Below, piece after piece: positions 35,210 to 43,317 of a DNA stretch of 64,000 nt. Both the position numbers and the translations under genes were made by a program. The stretch's first letter is position 1. Every line of letters starts with the position of its first letter. The notes beneath the pieces are model-generated. The model searched no databases, was not told the origin of the DNA, and worked only from the letters and a program-made list of their open reading frames with translations. Source of the stretch: Lysinibacillus_B sp036662795 (GTDB lineage Bacteria > Bacillota > Bacilli > Bacillales_A > Planococcaceae); assembly GCF_036662795.1 (NCBI RefSeq), contig NZ_JBAFWZ010000013.1, forward strand, positions 32,313-96,312, read 5' to 3'.

Positions 35210-35234
35210 TTTTTTCTAAGCATACTTTAGCTTC

Positions 35235-35684
35235 TTATTCACCGTTGCCATCATGACAGCGATGGCAAATACCGTGGAATGTTAGTCTATGATCTTTTAT
35301 AATGAAATTCCAACGCTTTTCAACCACTTGCTCCACGTCGTCAAGTAAGTCTTCTTGAATTTCATCAACTGCACCACACTCGATACAAACTAAATGATGA
35401 TGGAAATGCTTCGCTCCTTCTTGACGTAAGTCGTAGCGAGATACACCGTCACCAAAATTAATTTTATCGACAATTTTAAGCTCCGTTAACAATTCCAACG
35501 TACGATACACAGTCGCTAGCCCAATTTCAGGTGCTTTTTCTTTCACTAACAAGTAAACATCCTCTGCACTTAAATGGTCTTCTTCGTGTTCGAGTAGTAC
35601 TGCTACAGTTGCTTCACGCTGTGGCGTCAGCTTATAGCTAGCACTATGTAGTTGCTTTTTGATTCGATCGATTCGGCTCTCCAT
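35235..35684 (-). CDS. fur: Ferric uptake regulator Fur
   Basis: Iron-sensing repressor, 149 residues. The winged-helix domain has SYKLTPQREATVAVLLEHE and GLATVYRTLELLTELKIV; the dimerization domain has the metal-binding HFHHHLVC, the structural zinc pairs CIECG and CHRCH. ATG 35684 has AGGAGGG six bases upstream; the longer frame is unlikely. Gene order nudF - membrane protein - fur - (insert) - xerD follows that of B. subtilis fur. PerR and Zur are close relatives, but the position favours Fur. Confidence 0.93.
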   Translation of the reverse strand: MESRIDRIKKQLHSASYKLTPQREATVAVLLEHEEDHLSAEDVYLLVKEKAPEIGLATVYRTLELLTELKIVDKINFGDGVSRYDLRQEGAKHFHHHLVCIECGAVDEIQEDLLDDVEQVVEKRWNFIIKDHRLTFHGICHRCHDGNGE

Positions 35685-35747
35685 GTGACGCCCTCCTAAA
35701 CTCCTTTCATTATACCAAATAGACAAAACCTATTACAAGATAATGAT

Positions 35748-36257
35748 TCATTTAAAAATGTACGAAATTACGAAAAGTTCAACTATGAATATTAAAATTA
35801 TAAAAATGATGAGCACAAGTAATTGCTTGAATGGTAAAAAACCTTTTTTTCGATGAATTTTATTATTATGGATGATGCTTTCACAAATTAGGAGCAGCAG
35901 GATTGCATAAATAAATTGAAAAGGAAACCACCATGCCCCATATGCTAATAGAGCATTTTTTTGTGCCAATAAGTAAACGGAACTAAATCCGAAAAAAGTC
36001 ATTTTCATCGCAATAAATATTTTCGCGATAGATGAAACATACGGATGCGTGGCAAATAATAGCACTATGACAATCGAAATTGCTAGCGGAATGATTGAAG
36101 AGGTTAATGTTGGGAGACTATCAGCCAAAATACGGCTATCAATCATACTAATAAGACGTTTAGCATCCTTCAGTTCGAATAATTGATAGCAAGCTACCCC
36201 AGCAATAAAACTAATTGCAATCATTAAAGCATTTTGTAAAATAAGACCTTTTCGCAT
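35748..36257 (-). CDS. Multi-pass membrane protein in the spoIIM position
   Basis: A 169-residue protein of five hydrophobic segments (about 5-24, 48-68, 78-98, 105-124 and 140-165) with short loops. I see no motif that ties it firmly to a family. In B. subtilis spoIIM lies between nudF and fur; the size is smaller than SpoIIM (about 214 residues) and identity is not obvious, so this may be a diverged SpoIIM or a replacement. The ATG follows AAGGGGGGATGAG. The tandem-repeat locus lies directly upstream and would be part of its promoter region. Confidence 0.6.
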   Translation of the reverse strand: MRKGLILQNALMIAISFIAGVACYQLFELKDAKRLISMIDSRILADSLPTLTSSIIPLAISIVIVLLFATHPYVSSIAKIFIAMKMTFFGFSSVYLLAQKNALLAYGAWWFPFQFIYAILLLLICESIIHNNKIHRKKGFLPFKQLLVLIIFIILIFIVELFVISYIFK

Positions 36258-36671
36258 CTCATCCCCCCTTGTCCTACAACTTATGCTCAGACAAAGAGGA
36301 TATGCATAGAAAAATTGTTGCTATATTTAGGCGAAATTAAGAGAAAATATCCTACTAATGTGCGGTAAGCTACTTGTTTTGCCTATTCGACAAGTGTTTT
36401 GTTCGGTTGGGTGTTGCTTTAGTTCGGTTGTGGTCTTTTTTTGGATACGCTTCTTTTATTCGGTTGGGTTCTGCTTTTGTGCTGATAGACCAGCCTTTTG
36501 TGCGGATACGCGCCTTTTGTTCGGTTAGGACATCCTCTTGGGCGGATACACGCTCCTTTTGTTTGGATAAGATACCCTCTTGGGCGGATACACGCTCCTT
36601 TTGTTCGGATAAGATACCCTCTTGTGCGGATACACGCCTAATTAATACGATTGGCTCTCTCTCTTAAACTA
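36258..36671. other. Spacer filled by tandem repeats
   Basis: About 410 bases between nudF and the spoIIM-position gene. The part at 36372-36640 is the tandem-repeat array; a long open frame across it is low-complexity and I do not take it as a gene. Confidence 0.6.
36372..36640 (-). repeat. Tandem repeat array A (19/21-bp unit)
   Basis: About a dozen units of the form CTTTTGTGCGGATA with spacings mostly of 21 bases and some of 17-19. The right part (36480-36640) is well kept, with two almost identical 42-bp dimers; the left part is degenerate. The unit is the reverse complement of that in the array at 41425-41826. No spacers and no terminal repeats are seen. Confidence 0.85.
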
Positions 36672-37220
36672 TCATTGACAGTTCAATTGCATTTTCATCC
36701 ATAAAATCGCATAGGCTGTTTTCGCATCGTATATTTGCTGCTCTGCTACCATTTTTTCAGCTTCCTCGAGTGAAATTTCCATTCTTTCGACAAATTCATC
36801 CTCGTCGAGTGCGGCTTTATTTTCAATCGGGTAAAGATCACGCGCTACGTATAAATGAATAACTTCATCTGCAAAGCCAGGCGAGGTTGCGAAAGATAGT
36901 AAATACTCTAGTTCATGGCATCCATACCCAGTTTCTTCCTCTAATTCACGGCGAGCTGTAATTTCTGGTGCTTCCCCTGGCTCTAGCTTCCCGGCAGGAA
37001 TTTCGACAATAGAACGCTCTAATGCCTTTCGATATTGTTCTACCACAACTAACTTGCCGTCACTAGTAATCGGGATAATCGCCACAGCACCTGGATGATT
37101 GACAATTTCACGTTTACTTTCATGTCCATTTGGGAGTGTAACATCGTCTACTTTTAGTGAAATCACCTTCCCTTGATAAATTTGCTCGGAATGAATCGTT
37201 TTTTCTTCAAATTTTTTCAT
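36672..37220 (-). CDS. nudF: ADP-ribose pyrophosphatase (Nudix)
   Basis: Hydrolyses ADP-ribose to AMP and ribose-5-phosphate. The 182-residue protein carries a complete Nudix box, GKLEPGEAPEITARRELEEETGY (first residues near 78), with the right glycine and glutamate spacing, and a proline 16 residues beyond (SPGFADE) typical of ADP-ribose-specific members. It lies divergent from the aldo-keto reductase gene with 83 bases between them. B. subtilis nudF (yqkG) has the same neighbour yqkF. Confidence 0.94.
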   Translation of the reverse strand: MKKFEEKTIHSEQIYQGKVISLKVDDVTLPNGHESKREIVNHPGAVAIIPITSDGKLVVVEQYRKALERSIVEIPAGKLEPGEAPEITARRELEEETGYGCHELEYLLSFATSPGFADEVIHLYVARDLYPIENKAALDEDEFVERMEISLEEAEKMVAEQQIYDAKTAYAILWMKMQLNCQ

Positions 37221-37303
37221 TGATTTAGCCTCACTTGTCGTTTATATTACTTTCATTGTACCATTAGTATAAATACGAGAGAATCGTTTAGGGGGCATAC
37301 GAA

Positions 37304-38194
37304 ATGAAAAAACGAGCACTCGGTCAGAGTGATATAGAAATATCAGAGCTTAGCTTAGGTTGCATGTCGTTGCCTACACGTATACAGGAAGTAAAGTCTG
37401 TCATCGATACAGCACTAGACGCAGGCATTAATTACTTTGATACAGCTGACCTTTATGATAAAGGGTTAAATGAACAATTAATTGGAGAAGCCTTAAAGCC
37501 ATATCGTCATGAGATTATTTTGGCTACAAAGGTAGGAAATCGTTGGCAGGAAGGGAAGGATGGGTGGACTTGGGATCCGTCACCCTCACATATTGAAAAT
37601 GGCTTAAAAGATAGTTTACGTCGACTTCAAACGGATTATATCGATGTCTATCAGCTTCATGGGGGAACAAAGGATGATCCATGGGATGAAATTATCGACA
37701 CATTCGATCGCTTGAAAAAAGAGGGGCTCATTCGTGAGTACGGTATTTCATCTATTCGACGGAATGTATTCGTTCCTTTCCTACAGGAGAGTAAAGCCGT
37801 CAGCAATATGATGCAATTTAATTTACTCGATCGCTGTGCAGAAGAATGGTTTGCACCTATTCGAGAAAGTGGTGCATCCGTTGTAACCCGAGGCTCTATA
37901 GCGAAAGGGCTTCTCACAAACGAATGGCGAGCTAGAATTTCTTCTTATGGAAGCTATAATGAGCAGGAGCTAACGGGACTTTTACAAGAGCTTTCGGAGC
38001 ATTACGGAGATCTTCATGCGCTCGCATTCGCTTTTAATTTACATTTCAAAGCCGTTGCTTCTACTGTCATTGGTGCACGTTCATCTCAGCAATTATTAAG
38101 TAATATTGCAGCCTACGAAAAGGCGACATCTATTAACGATTTATCGTTTGCCTTTCACTTATTAAAAAAGGATACCTATAAAGAACACCGATGA
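37304..38194 (+). CDS. yqkF: Aldo/keto reductase (YqkF-like)
   Basis: A 296-residue NADPH-dependent oxidoreductase with the (beta/alpha)8 fold. The catalytic tetrad is seen as Asp47 (YFDTADLYD), Tyr52, Lys (ILATKVG) and His (VYQLHGG). The C-terminal NADPH site reads STVIGARSSQQL. Natural substrate unknown. GGGGG lies upstream of the ATG. It overlaps the VanZ-like gene by four bases. Neighbouring nudF, yqkE-like and yqkD-like genes match the B. subtilis yqk cluster. Confidence 0.92.
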   Translation: MKKRALGQSDIEISELSLGCMSLPTRIQEVKSVIDTALDAGINYFDTADLYDKGLNEQLIGEALKPYRHEIILATKVGNRWQEGKDGWTWDPSPSHIENGLKDSLRRLQTDYIDVYQLHGGTKDDPWDEIIDTFDRLKKEGLIREYGISSIRRNVFVPFLQESKAVSNMMQFNLLDRCAEEWFAPIRESGASVVTRGSIAKGLLTNEWRARISSYGSYNEQELTGLLQELSEHYGDLHALAFAFNLHFKAVASTVIGARSSQQLLSNIAAYEKATSINDLSFAFHLLKKDTYKEHR

Positions 38195-38685
38195 AAAAGT
38201 ATATATTTCTAGTTACATTTGTCTTAATGATTGTTTTTATTGCATCAAACATGAGCTATGAGCAGCAAACAATTGTGCCAGAGCTCCAAACCATTTTGAA
38301 GGATAAGCCCTTTGAGGAAGAATTAAGTAAAATAGAATTGACATATTGGGACATGCCCATTTCCGTCGAAACACGTGGTTACTATTATTTTATCGAATTT
38401 TTAATTCGTAAAGCAACTCACTTTTCCGGATTTGGACTAATAGGTGTTATTTTTTTCTTATTTTATCGAAAAATGAAATTTCGTTTCCCAGCATATTTCG
38501 CCATCGCGAGCGTATTTATTCTCGGCTCCCTAGATGAATATCGACAAAAAATGCAGCCTGGTCGTACTGGCCTTTTTGAAGATGTAATGATTGATACAGC
38601 GGGAGCCATTTTCTTTGTCTTTCTAGCAAAGCTATTCCTATGGTTATTGTCTAATAGAAAAAGAGTAAGTAAGCGCCCCGTATAG
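38191..38685 (+). CDS. VanZ-like membrane protein
   Basis: A 164-residue protein with a signal-anchor helix at about 4-20 and three further helices (about 72-90, 98-113, 132-152). VanZ-family residues are present in RKATHFSGFGLIGV and LDEYRQKMQPGRTGLFEDVMID-type sequence, where Asp/Glu and the GR pair are conserved. The start overlaps the yqkF stop (ATGA). VanZ from Enterococcus raises teicoplanin resistance; most homologues, like this one, have no tested role. Confidence 0.85.
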   Translation: MKKYIFLVTFVLMIVFIASNMSYEQQTIVPELQTILKDKPFEEELSKIELTYWDMPISVETRGYYYFIEFLIRKATHFSGFGLIGVIFFLFYRKMKFRFPAYFAIASVFILGSLDEYRQKMQPGRTGLFEDVMIDTAGAIFFVFLAKLFLWLLSNRKRVSKRPV

Positions 38686-38736
38686 CCCATTGTTGGTAAG
38701 AGCTAGACACCACTCGAACTCCAAAAGATTATTTAA

Positions 38737-38772
38737 AAATGGCAGATGCATCGTTCGCATCTGCCATTCTTT
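38737..38772. terminator. Bidirectional terminator
   Basis: AATGGCAGATGC and GCATCTGCCATT form a perfect 12-bp stem between convergent genes, with A-rich and T-rich flanks. Confidence 0.85.
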
Positions 38773-38776
38773 CATT

Positions 38777-39031
38777 CTAAAATTTTGAGCCTTTATCACC
38801 ATACTGATCCAACAGCTCTTCAAAGCTCATATTTTTCTCACGTTGCTTTCGCTCGAATGCTTGGCGCGCTTGACGCTCCTCTTCCTTCGCTTGTTCCTCA
38901 GCGACTAAAGACTGCTTCGCCAGCTTTAATTTAGCTAAAACATCTCCGCCTAGCTGATCGGCTAGCGTTACGGCTTCCTTTTCCTGCTTTGGCTGTGGTG
39001 CCTGTTTTTGTCCTTGTTTTTTCTTTGCCAT
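38777..39031 (-). CDS. yqkE: YqkE family protein
   Basis: An 84-residue, strongly charged, mostly helical protein with a Lys/Gln-rich start (KKKQGQKQAPQPKQEKEA), a middle QLGGDVLAKLKLAKQSL and a long Glu/Arg/Gln helix ending FEELLDQYGDKG. It matches the DUF3886/YqkE type found beside yqkF. Function unknown; the composition fits a coiled-coil or RNA/protein-binding tail. ATG 39031 has AAGGTGA five bases upstream. It follows the thiolase gene by about 20 bases and may be cotranscribed with it. Confidence 0.8.
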   Translation of the reverse strand: MAKKKQGQKQAPQPKQEKEAVTLADQLGGDVLAKLKLAKQSLVAEEQAKEEERQARQAFERKQREKNMSFEELLDQYGDKGSKF

Positions 39032-39052
39032 TTTTTTCACCTTCTACTTTCA

Positions 39053-40234
39053 TTAACGACGAACGACTGTTGCTACGCCTTGGCCTCCACCAATACAAAG
39101 TGTTGCTAAACCCAGCGACACATCGCGTTTTTGCATTTCATATAATAGTGTAACTAAAATACGCGCACCGCTCGCTCCAATAGGATGACCTAATGCAATC
39201 GCGCCGCCATTCACATTTAGTTTATCATGATTAAAGTCCAATTCGCGATCGACTGCAATAGCCTGAGCAGCAAACGCTTCATTTGCTTCGATTAAATCCA
39301 TTTGTTGTAAGGTTAAATCTGCCTTTGATAAAGCTTTTTTCACCGCTGTTACTGGACCGATTCCCATAATTGACGGGTCAACACCGGCACTTGCATTCGA
39401 TACAATAGTCGCTAATGGCTTGATTCCTAATTGATCAGCACGCTGCTTCGACATTACTACAACGGCTGCGGCACCATCATTAATTCCTGATGCATTTCCT
39501 GCCGTAACAGAGCCTTCTTTTTTAAAGGCCGGTCGTAAGCCAGCTAGTTTTTCTGCGGTCGTACCCTCTTTAACATATTCATCCCGCGCGAATACAAGAG
39601 GCTCACCCTTTCGCTGCGGGATAGAAACTGGCACGATCTCATCGTCAAATATACCAGCATCAATCGCCGCTTGTGCCCGTGCCTGTGAACGAGCCGAAAA
39701 ATCATCCTGTTCCTCACGTGAAATTCCATACGCATCACATAAATTTTCTGCCGTTATGCCCATATGATACTGATTCGTCGCACACCATAAGCCGTCGTGT
39801 ATCATGCTATCAACTACTTTTTGATCGCCCATACGGAATCCTTCACGTGCGTTTTTTAATAGGTACGGCGCTTGACTCATATTTTCAAAGCCACCTGCAA
39901 CAATAATATCTGCATCCCCAGCTGCAATTGCCTGTGCCGCTAAATGCACAGCCTTTAGTCCTGAGCCACATACTTTATTGATCGTCATTGCCGAAACAGA
40001 TACGGGAAGCCCAGCTTGAAGCGCTGCCTGACGCGCAGGATTTTGACCTAAGCCAGCCTGTAAAACATTACCCATAATGACTTCATCTACAACATCTGTG
40101 CCAACACCCGCACGTTCAATTGCTTCTCTTATCACAATACTACCTAAAGTAGTGGCCCAAACGTCTTTTAGTGACCCTTGAAAAGAACCAATCGCTGTTC
40201 GAACTGCGCTAACAATTACTACCTCTTGTGTCAT
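39053..40234 (-). CDS. Acetyl-CoA acetyltransferase (thiolase)
   Basis: A 393-residue thiolase that condenses or splits acetoacetyl-CoA. The acyl-accepting Cys89 lies in NKVCGSGLKA; the C-terminal catalytic residues are in NVNGGAIALGHPIGASGAR (His) and TLCIGGGQG (Cys). Length and the NEAFAAQA motif match biosynthetic (AtoB/PhbA/ThlA) thiolases better than the longer FadA type. No other beta-oxidation or PHB gene is adjacent, so the pathway (acetoacetate, mevalonate, or fatty-acid use) is open. Confidence 0.94.
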   Translation of the reverse strand: MTQEVVIVSAVRTAIGSFQGSLKDVWATTLGSIVIREAIERAGVGTDVVDEVIMGNVLQAGLGQNPARQAALQAGLPVSVSAMTINKVCGSGLKAVHLAAQAIAAGDADIIVAGGFENMSQAPYLLKNAREGFRMGDQKVVDSMIHDGLWCATNQYHMGITAENLCDAYGISREEQDDFSARSQARAQAAIDAGIFDDEIVPVSIPQRKGEPLVFARDEYVKEGTTAEKLAGLRPAFKKEGSVTAGNASGINDGAAAVVVMSKQRADQLGIKPLATIVSNASAGVDPSIMGIGPVTAVKKALSKADLTLQQMDLIEANEAFAAQAIAVDRELDFNHDKLNVNGGAIALGHPIGASGARILVTLLYEMQKRDVSLGLATLCIGGGQGVATVVRR

Positions 40235-40408
40235 GATAATTCCCCTTTTCCCTTTGTTTGCTGTAAGGACAAAACGCTTACATTATGATTCTACCAAAAA
40301 ATGTGTGTCGTTTCGAACCTATCAACACGTAACAAGTAGTAATGCATGATGAGAAAATGTTCGGGAAAATTAATGTTACCAATAATTCAAAAAAAGGTGG
40401 TGAAATCG

Positions 40409-41359
40409 ATGAAACGTAAATTCATGGTCTTGTCTAGTATTGTGACCACAGTGTTAGCTTCAATAACGGCTGTTTCAGGTGTTATCCTTTCAAATAAATT
40501 GATGTACATTAAACTAAAGGATCCAGCGCTTGTCCTTGAACGCGAAAAAAAAGCACGTCGTTTTGATGAAGAATGGTTCAACCAATGCCATAAGCAAGAG
40601 CTTTTGATTCAATCACCAAATGGATATAGTATCAAAGGTATATTTTTGCAGCCTTTGCAAACGAATAATATTATTATTATTTGCCACGGTGTCACAGAAA
40701 ATAAGATGAATTCTGTAAAATATGCACGAATGTATGAACGATTAGGATTTAATACGGTCGTTTATGATCATCGTAGGCATGGTGAGAGCGGTGGAAAAAC
40801 GACAAGCTATGGTTATTACGAAAAAATGGATTTAGGAAAAATCGTCATCCATGTTCGTGAGCTCGTCGGTGAGAATGCCATCATTGGGATTCACGGCGAA
40901 TCTATGGGCGCGGCCACAACTCTTTTATATGCAGGATCAGACGAGGATCAGGCAAAATTTTATATTTCAGATAGCGCCTTTTCAGATTTTAGACAGCTTC
41001 TCTACTTAATCGTCAAAAACTCGATTTCCGTCGATTTGAAATTTGCAGTCCACCTCACTGACCTGTTTATGCGTATGCGTGATGGGTACTGGATAAAAAA
41101 TGTGTTACCTAAAAAAACTATCAAAAAAATCGATAAGCCCGTCCTCTTTATTCACAACATTCACGACACGTTTATCCCATATACAATGACTGAAGAAATG
41201 TTCGAATTAAAAAATGAACCAAAAATGCTAAGACTCTTTGAAAAAGGTGAACATTCACAAGGCTTTAACGAAATGCCGCTCGAATATGAGGATACAGTTC
41301 GAGAATTTTTAACGAGATTTGTCCCTGAAGCATTGGTGATTGAAGAAGATATTGATTAG
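40409..41359 (+). CDS. yqkD: Alpha/beta hydrolase (YqkD-like)
   Basis: A 316-residue hydrolase with an N-terminal signal-anchor helix (about 6-28), so probably attached to the outer face of the membrane. The oxyanion stretch IIICHGVTENK, the nucleophile elbow GIHGESMGAAT and the acid/His region HNIHDTFIP and EKGEHSQGF give a full Ser-Asp-His triad. ATG 40409 has AAAGGTGGTGA upstream, which rules out the longer frame. It corresponds to B. subtilis YqkD by size and neighbours. Substrate unknown. Confidence 0.88.
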   Translation: MKRKFMVLSSIVTTVLASITAVSGVILSNKLMYIKLKDPALVLEREKKARRFDEEWFNQCHKQELLIQSPNGYSIKGIFLQPLQTNNIIIICHGVTENKMNSVKYARMYERLGFNTVVYDHRRHGESGGKTTSYGYYEKMDLGKIVIHVRELVGENAIIGIHGESMGAATTLLYAGSDEDQAKFYISDSAFSDFRQLLYLIVKNSISVDLKFAVHLTDLFMRMRDGYWIKNVLPKKTIKKIDKPVLFIHNIHDTFIPYTMTEEMFELKNEPKMLRLFEKGEHSQGFNEMPLEYEDTVREFLTRFVPEALVIEEDID

Positions 41360-41424
41360 ATAGGGATATCAGGGGAAAGTTTAGATGAATGGCTAGTATG
41401 TATTGTGTGGATAAAAGGTGTGGC

Positions 41425-41826
41425 TATTTGAGTATAAGATGGCTATACGCACATAAGAGCGACTTATCCGAACAAAAGGCTGGACTATTCGCACAAAAGG
41501 AAGTCGTATCCGAACAAATGAAGTCTATCCGCACAAAAGACCAGCCTATCCGAACAAAAGAAGGCTATCCGCACAAAAGAGCGACTTATCCGAACAAAAG
41601 ACTGGGCTATACGCACAAAAGGAAGTCGTATCCGAATAAAAGAAGTCTATCCGCACAAAAGATGAGCCTATCCGAACAAAAGAAGGCTATCCGCACAAAT
41701 GAACGACTTATCCGAACAAAAGACCAGCCTATCCGCACAAAAGATGAGCCTATCCGAACAAAAGAAGGTTATCCGCACAAATGAACGACTTATCCGAACA
41801 AAAGACCAGCCTATCCTCACAAAACC
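41425..41826 (+). repeat. Tandem repeat array B (19/21-bp unit, 122-bp higher-order period)
   Basis: Twenty units with core TATCCGMACAAAAGA. Units alternate between TATCCGAAC and TATCCGCAC. Distances between successive cores are 19 or 21 bases, in the fixed order 21-21-19-21-19-21 that repeats every 122 bases (GACTTATCCG recurs at 41461, 41583 and 41705), then a shortened 82-bp block. Same family as array A at 36372-36640, in reverse orientation. The array ends in the luxS terminator region. Confidence 0.92.
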
Positions 41827-41850
41827 GGTCCCTAATATTCTATTACCACA

Positions 41851-41881
41851 TAAAAAGCCGAAAGCTCGCTCGCTTTCGGCT
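41851..41881 (-). terminator. luxS terminator
   Basis: AGCCGAAAGC and GCTTTCGGCT form a 10-bp stem with a GAGCGA loop, followed by TTTTTA on the minus strand. Confidence 0.88.
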
Positions 41882-41892
41882 ACTATCATTCA

Positions 41893-42360
41893 TCAGGCAA
41901 ATACAATATGCCATTCTGCACGTTTGTCTAAAAATTCTTTTGCTAAGCTTTTTGCACCTTCTAAGTTATGACTTGCTGCCCAGCCGCATTGCACCTCATT
42001 ACAGGCAGGAACACTGTCAGCTGCTAATACATCTTGCAATGTTTTTTCTAAAATAGTTAAAACTTCATCGTAATTATCATGGTTAATAACTGAAAGGTAG
42101 AAGCCTGTTTGACAGCCCATTGGTGATAAGTCAACCACTTGCTCGGAGTGATTACGAATACGATCAGCCATTAAATGCTCTAATGAGTGAAGCGCTGGCA
42201 TTTCCATATGCGCTTTATTTGGTTGCTTGAAGCGAATATCGTATTTCACGACAACATCACCGTGTAGCCCCTCTTTTTTTCCTGCTAAACGTACATACGG
42301 TGCAGCTACCTTTGTATGATCTAAATCAAAGCTTTCAACATTTGTTTTTTCTTTTTTCAT
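41893..42360 (-). CDS. luxS: S-ribosylhomocysteine lyase
   Basis: Splits S-ribosylhomocysteine to homocysteine and the autoinducer-2 precursor DPD, closing the activated methyl cycle. The 155-residue protein has the metal site His58 and His62 in HSLEH with catalytic Glu61, Cys83 in MGCQTG and Cys125 in VQCGW. ATG 42360 has AGGAGG nine bases upstream; the longer frame adds 32 unlikely residues. It is monocistronic. Whether AI-2 is used as a signal cannot be said, as no lsr or luxP homologue is here. Confidence 0.96.
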   Translation of the reverse strand: MKKEKTNVESFDLDHTKVAAPYVRLAGKKEGLHGDVVVKYDIRFKQPNKAHMEMPALHSLEHLMADRIRNHSEQVVDLSPMGCQTGFYLSVINHDNYDEVLTILEKTLQDVLAADSVPACNEVQCGWAASHNLEGAKSLAKEFLDKRAEWHIVFA

Positions 42361-42500
42361 TTGACATTCCTCCTGCACATTCATAACTTTGATACTAGTA
42401 TACGAGGATAGAAAAATCAACAAAATGTTCTTAATATTCAGTGTTACAAGGGGCATTCATGAATTATACGCTGAGCCAATGCTTGAATTTTTACAGGAAA

Positions 42501-42540
42501 AGAAAAAAGTTGTCAGGCTATAGTAGCGAGACAACTTTAA
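42501..42540 (-). terminator. yneF terminator
   Basis: AAAGTTGTC and GACAACTTT pair across a 13-17 base centre on the minus strand, followed by TTTCTTTT. Confidence 0.75.
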
Positions 42541-42545
42541 CATCT

Positions 42546-42770
42546 TTATTTATCTTGGAACTTGTTCATTTGTGACATCATTTGACGTACTTGCTTTTCT
42601 GATGGCTTACGTCCCATTTGTGCCATCATAACACGAATCATTTGTTCATTAATTGGTGGATTTTCTTTTAAGTACTTCATCATATATTGACGGGCGATGT
42701 AAAAGCCTAACGCTGCTCCCCCGATTAAAGCTACAATGATAAGTAAAACTCCTAACCATATTGGCATCAT
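42546..42770 (-). CDS. yneF: YneF family membrane protein
   Basis: A 74-residue protein with one N-terminal transmembrane helix (about 3-24, LGVLLIIVALIGGAALGFYIA) and a conserved cytoplasmic tail ARQYMMKYLKENPPINEQMI followed by a Met/Gln-rich end. This is the UPF0154/YneF family. Role unknown. ATG 42770 has GGAGG about ten bases upstream. In B. subtilis yneF lies after tkt and yneE (sirA); here sirA is absent and another small membrane gene lies between tkt and yneF. Confidence 0.9.
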   Translation of the reverse strand: MMPIWLGVLLIIVALIGGAALGFYIARQYMMKYLKENPPINEQMIRVMMAQMGRKPSEKQVRQMMSQMNKFQDK

Positions 42771-42976
42771 TTGAATCCAACCTCCTCCGCATGCAATATC
42801 CCGAGAAAACTCTCCAAAATGCATTATACACTAATTTGAACAGCGTTTCTATAGTATTCCTCAATCGTAGATGGATAATTATTTTATACTATTTATAAAA
42901 ATAAACGAACATTAGAAAACTATGCAACAATTATCTTTAAAAATACGTTAATATTTGGTAAAAGGGGAGGATAGAG

Positions 42977-43300
42977 ATGAGTAAATACACATATACAAAT
43001 TTCGAAATAGATGGTGTTTTCACTTTATTACAACCAGTTTATCGAAGTATTTTTATACTAAGTGTAATTTTTTTAGCAATGGTTATTGCAAAAAATATAC
43101 CGACTTGGATTGCTATGTTCTTTGCAGCTTTTGCTAGCATTGTCGCTGGGCAACTCCTTTGGTTTTCAGGCATTATTGTGGATGAGCTAGGATTAGGTGG
43201 AAGCGCAACGTCGACAACACTTTTTTTAGCTATTGTTACAACGAATATCGTCTCCGTTTTTGTTTCTATGACAAAGAAAAAGGCGCCTCAAAAAAGTTGA
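42977..43300 (+). CDS. Small membrane protein, unknown
   Basis: A 107-residue protein with three hydrophobic segments (about 22-40, 42-62 and 78-98). The segment GIIVDELGLGGSATSTTLFL links the second and third. GGGGAGG lies eight bases before the ATG, so translation is likely. No family is recognised. It lies in the place of sirA/yneE between yneF and tkt but on the opposite strand, and has a shared terminator with tkt. Confidence 0.65.
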   Translation: MSKYTYTNFEIDGVFTLLQPVYRSIFILSVIFLAMVIAKNIPTWIAMFFAAFASIVAGQLLWFSGIIVDELGLGGSATSTTLFLAIVTTNIVSVFVSMTKKKAPQKS

Positions 43301-43313
43301 GTACGCCTTTTTA
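43277..43313. terminator. Bidirectional terminator, tkt and the 107-residue gene
   Basis: AAAAAGGCG and CGCCTTTTT enclose an inner CTCAA/TTGAG stem. A and T runs on both sides. Confidence 0.8.
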
Positions 43314-43317
43314 TATT

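Larger units (their letters stand above)
41360..41892. other. Spacer filled by tandem repeats
   Basis: About 530 bases between the converging yqkD-like and luxS genes. Most is tandem array B (41425-41826); the end is the luxS terminator. Open frames in all three phases across the array are low-complexity and are not taken as genes. Confidence 0.7.

Noticed and set aside
36374..36667. 97-codon plus-strand frame across array A
   Set aside because: It is made of tandem-repeat translation (repeated WADTRSFC-like segments), with no ribosome site; low-complexity by-product of the array.
41425..41826. CRISPR array
   Set aside because: Units are contiguous at 19/21 bases without unique spacers, and no cas genes or leader are present.
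41389..42056. Several overlapping frames across array B, reading RTKxxPI, SEQKxSL or YPHKR repeats in three phases
   Set aside because: Open in all three forward frames because the unit lacks stops; no ribosome sites; not genes.
42425..42523. 32-codon plus-strand frame upstream of luxS reading HELYAEPMLEFLQEKKKVV
   Set aside because: Protein-like but without ribosome site, overlapping the yneF terminator; could be a gene remnant, too weak to list.
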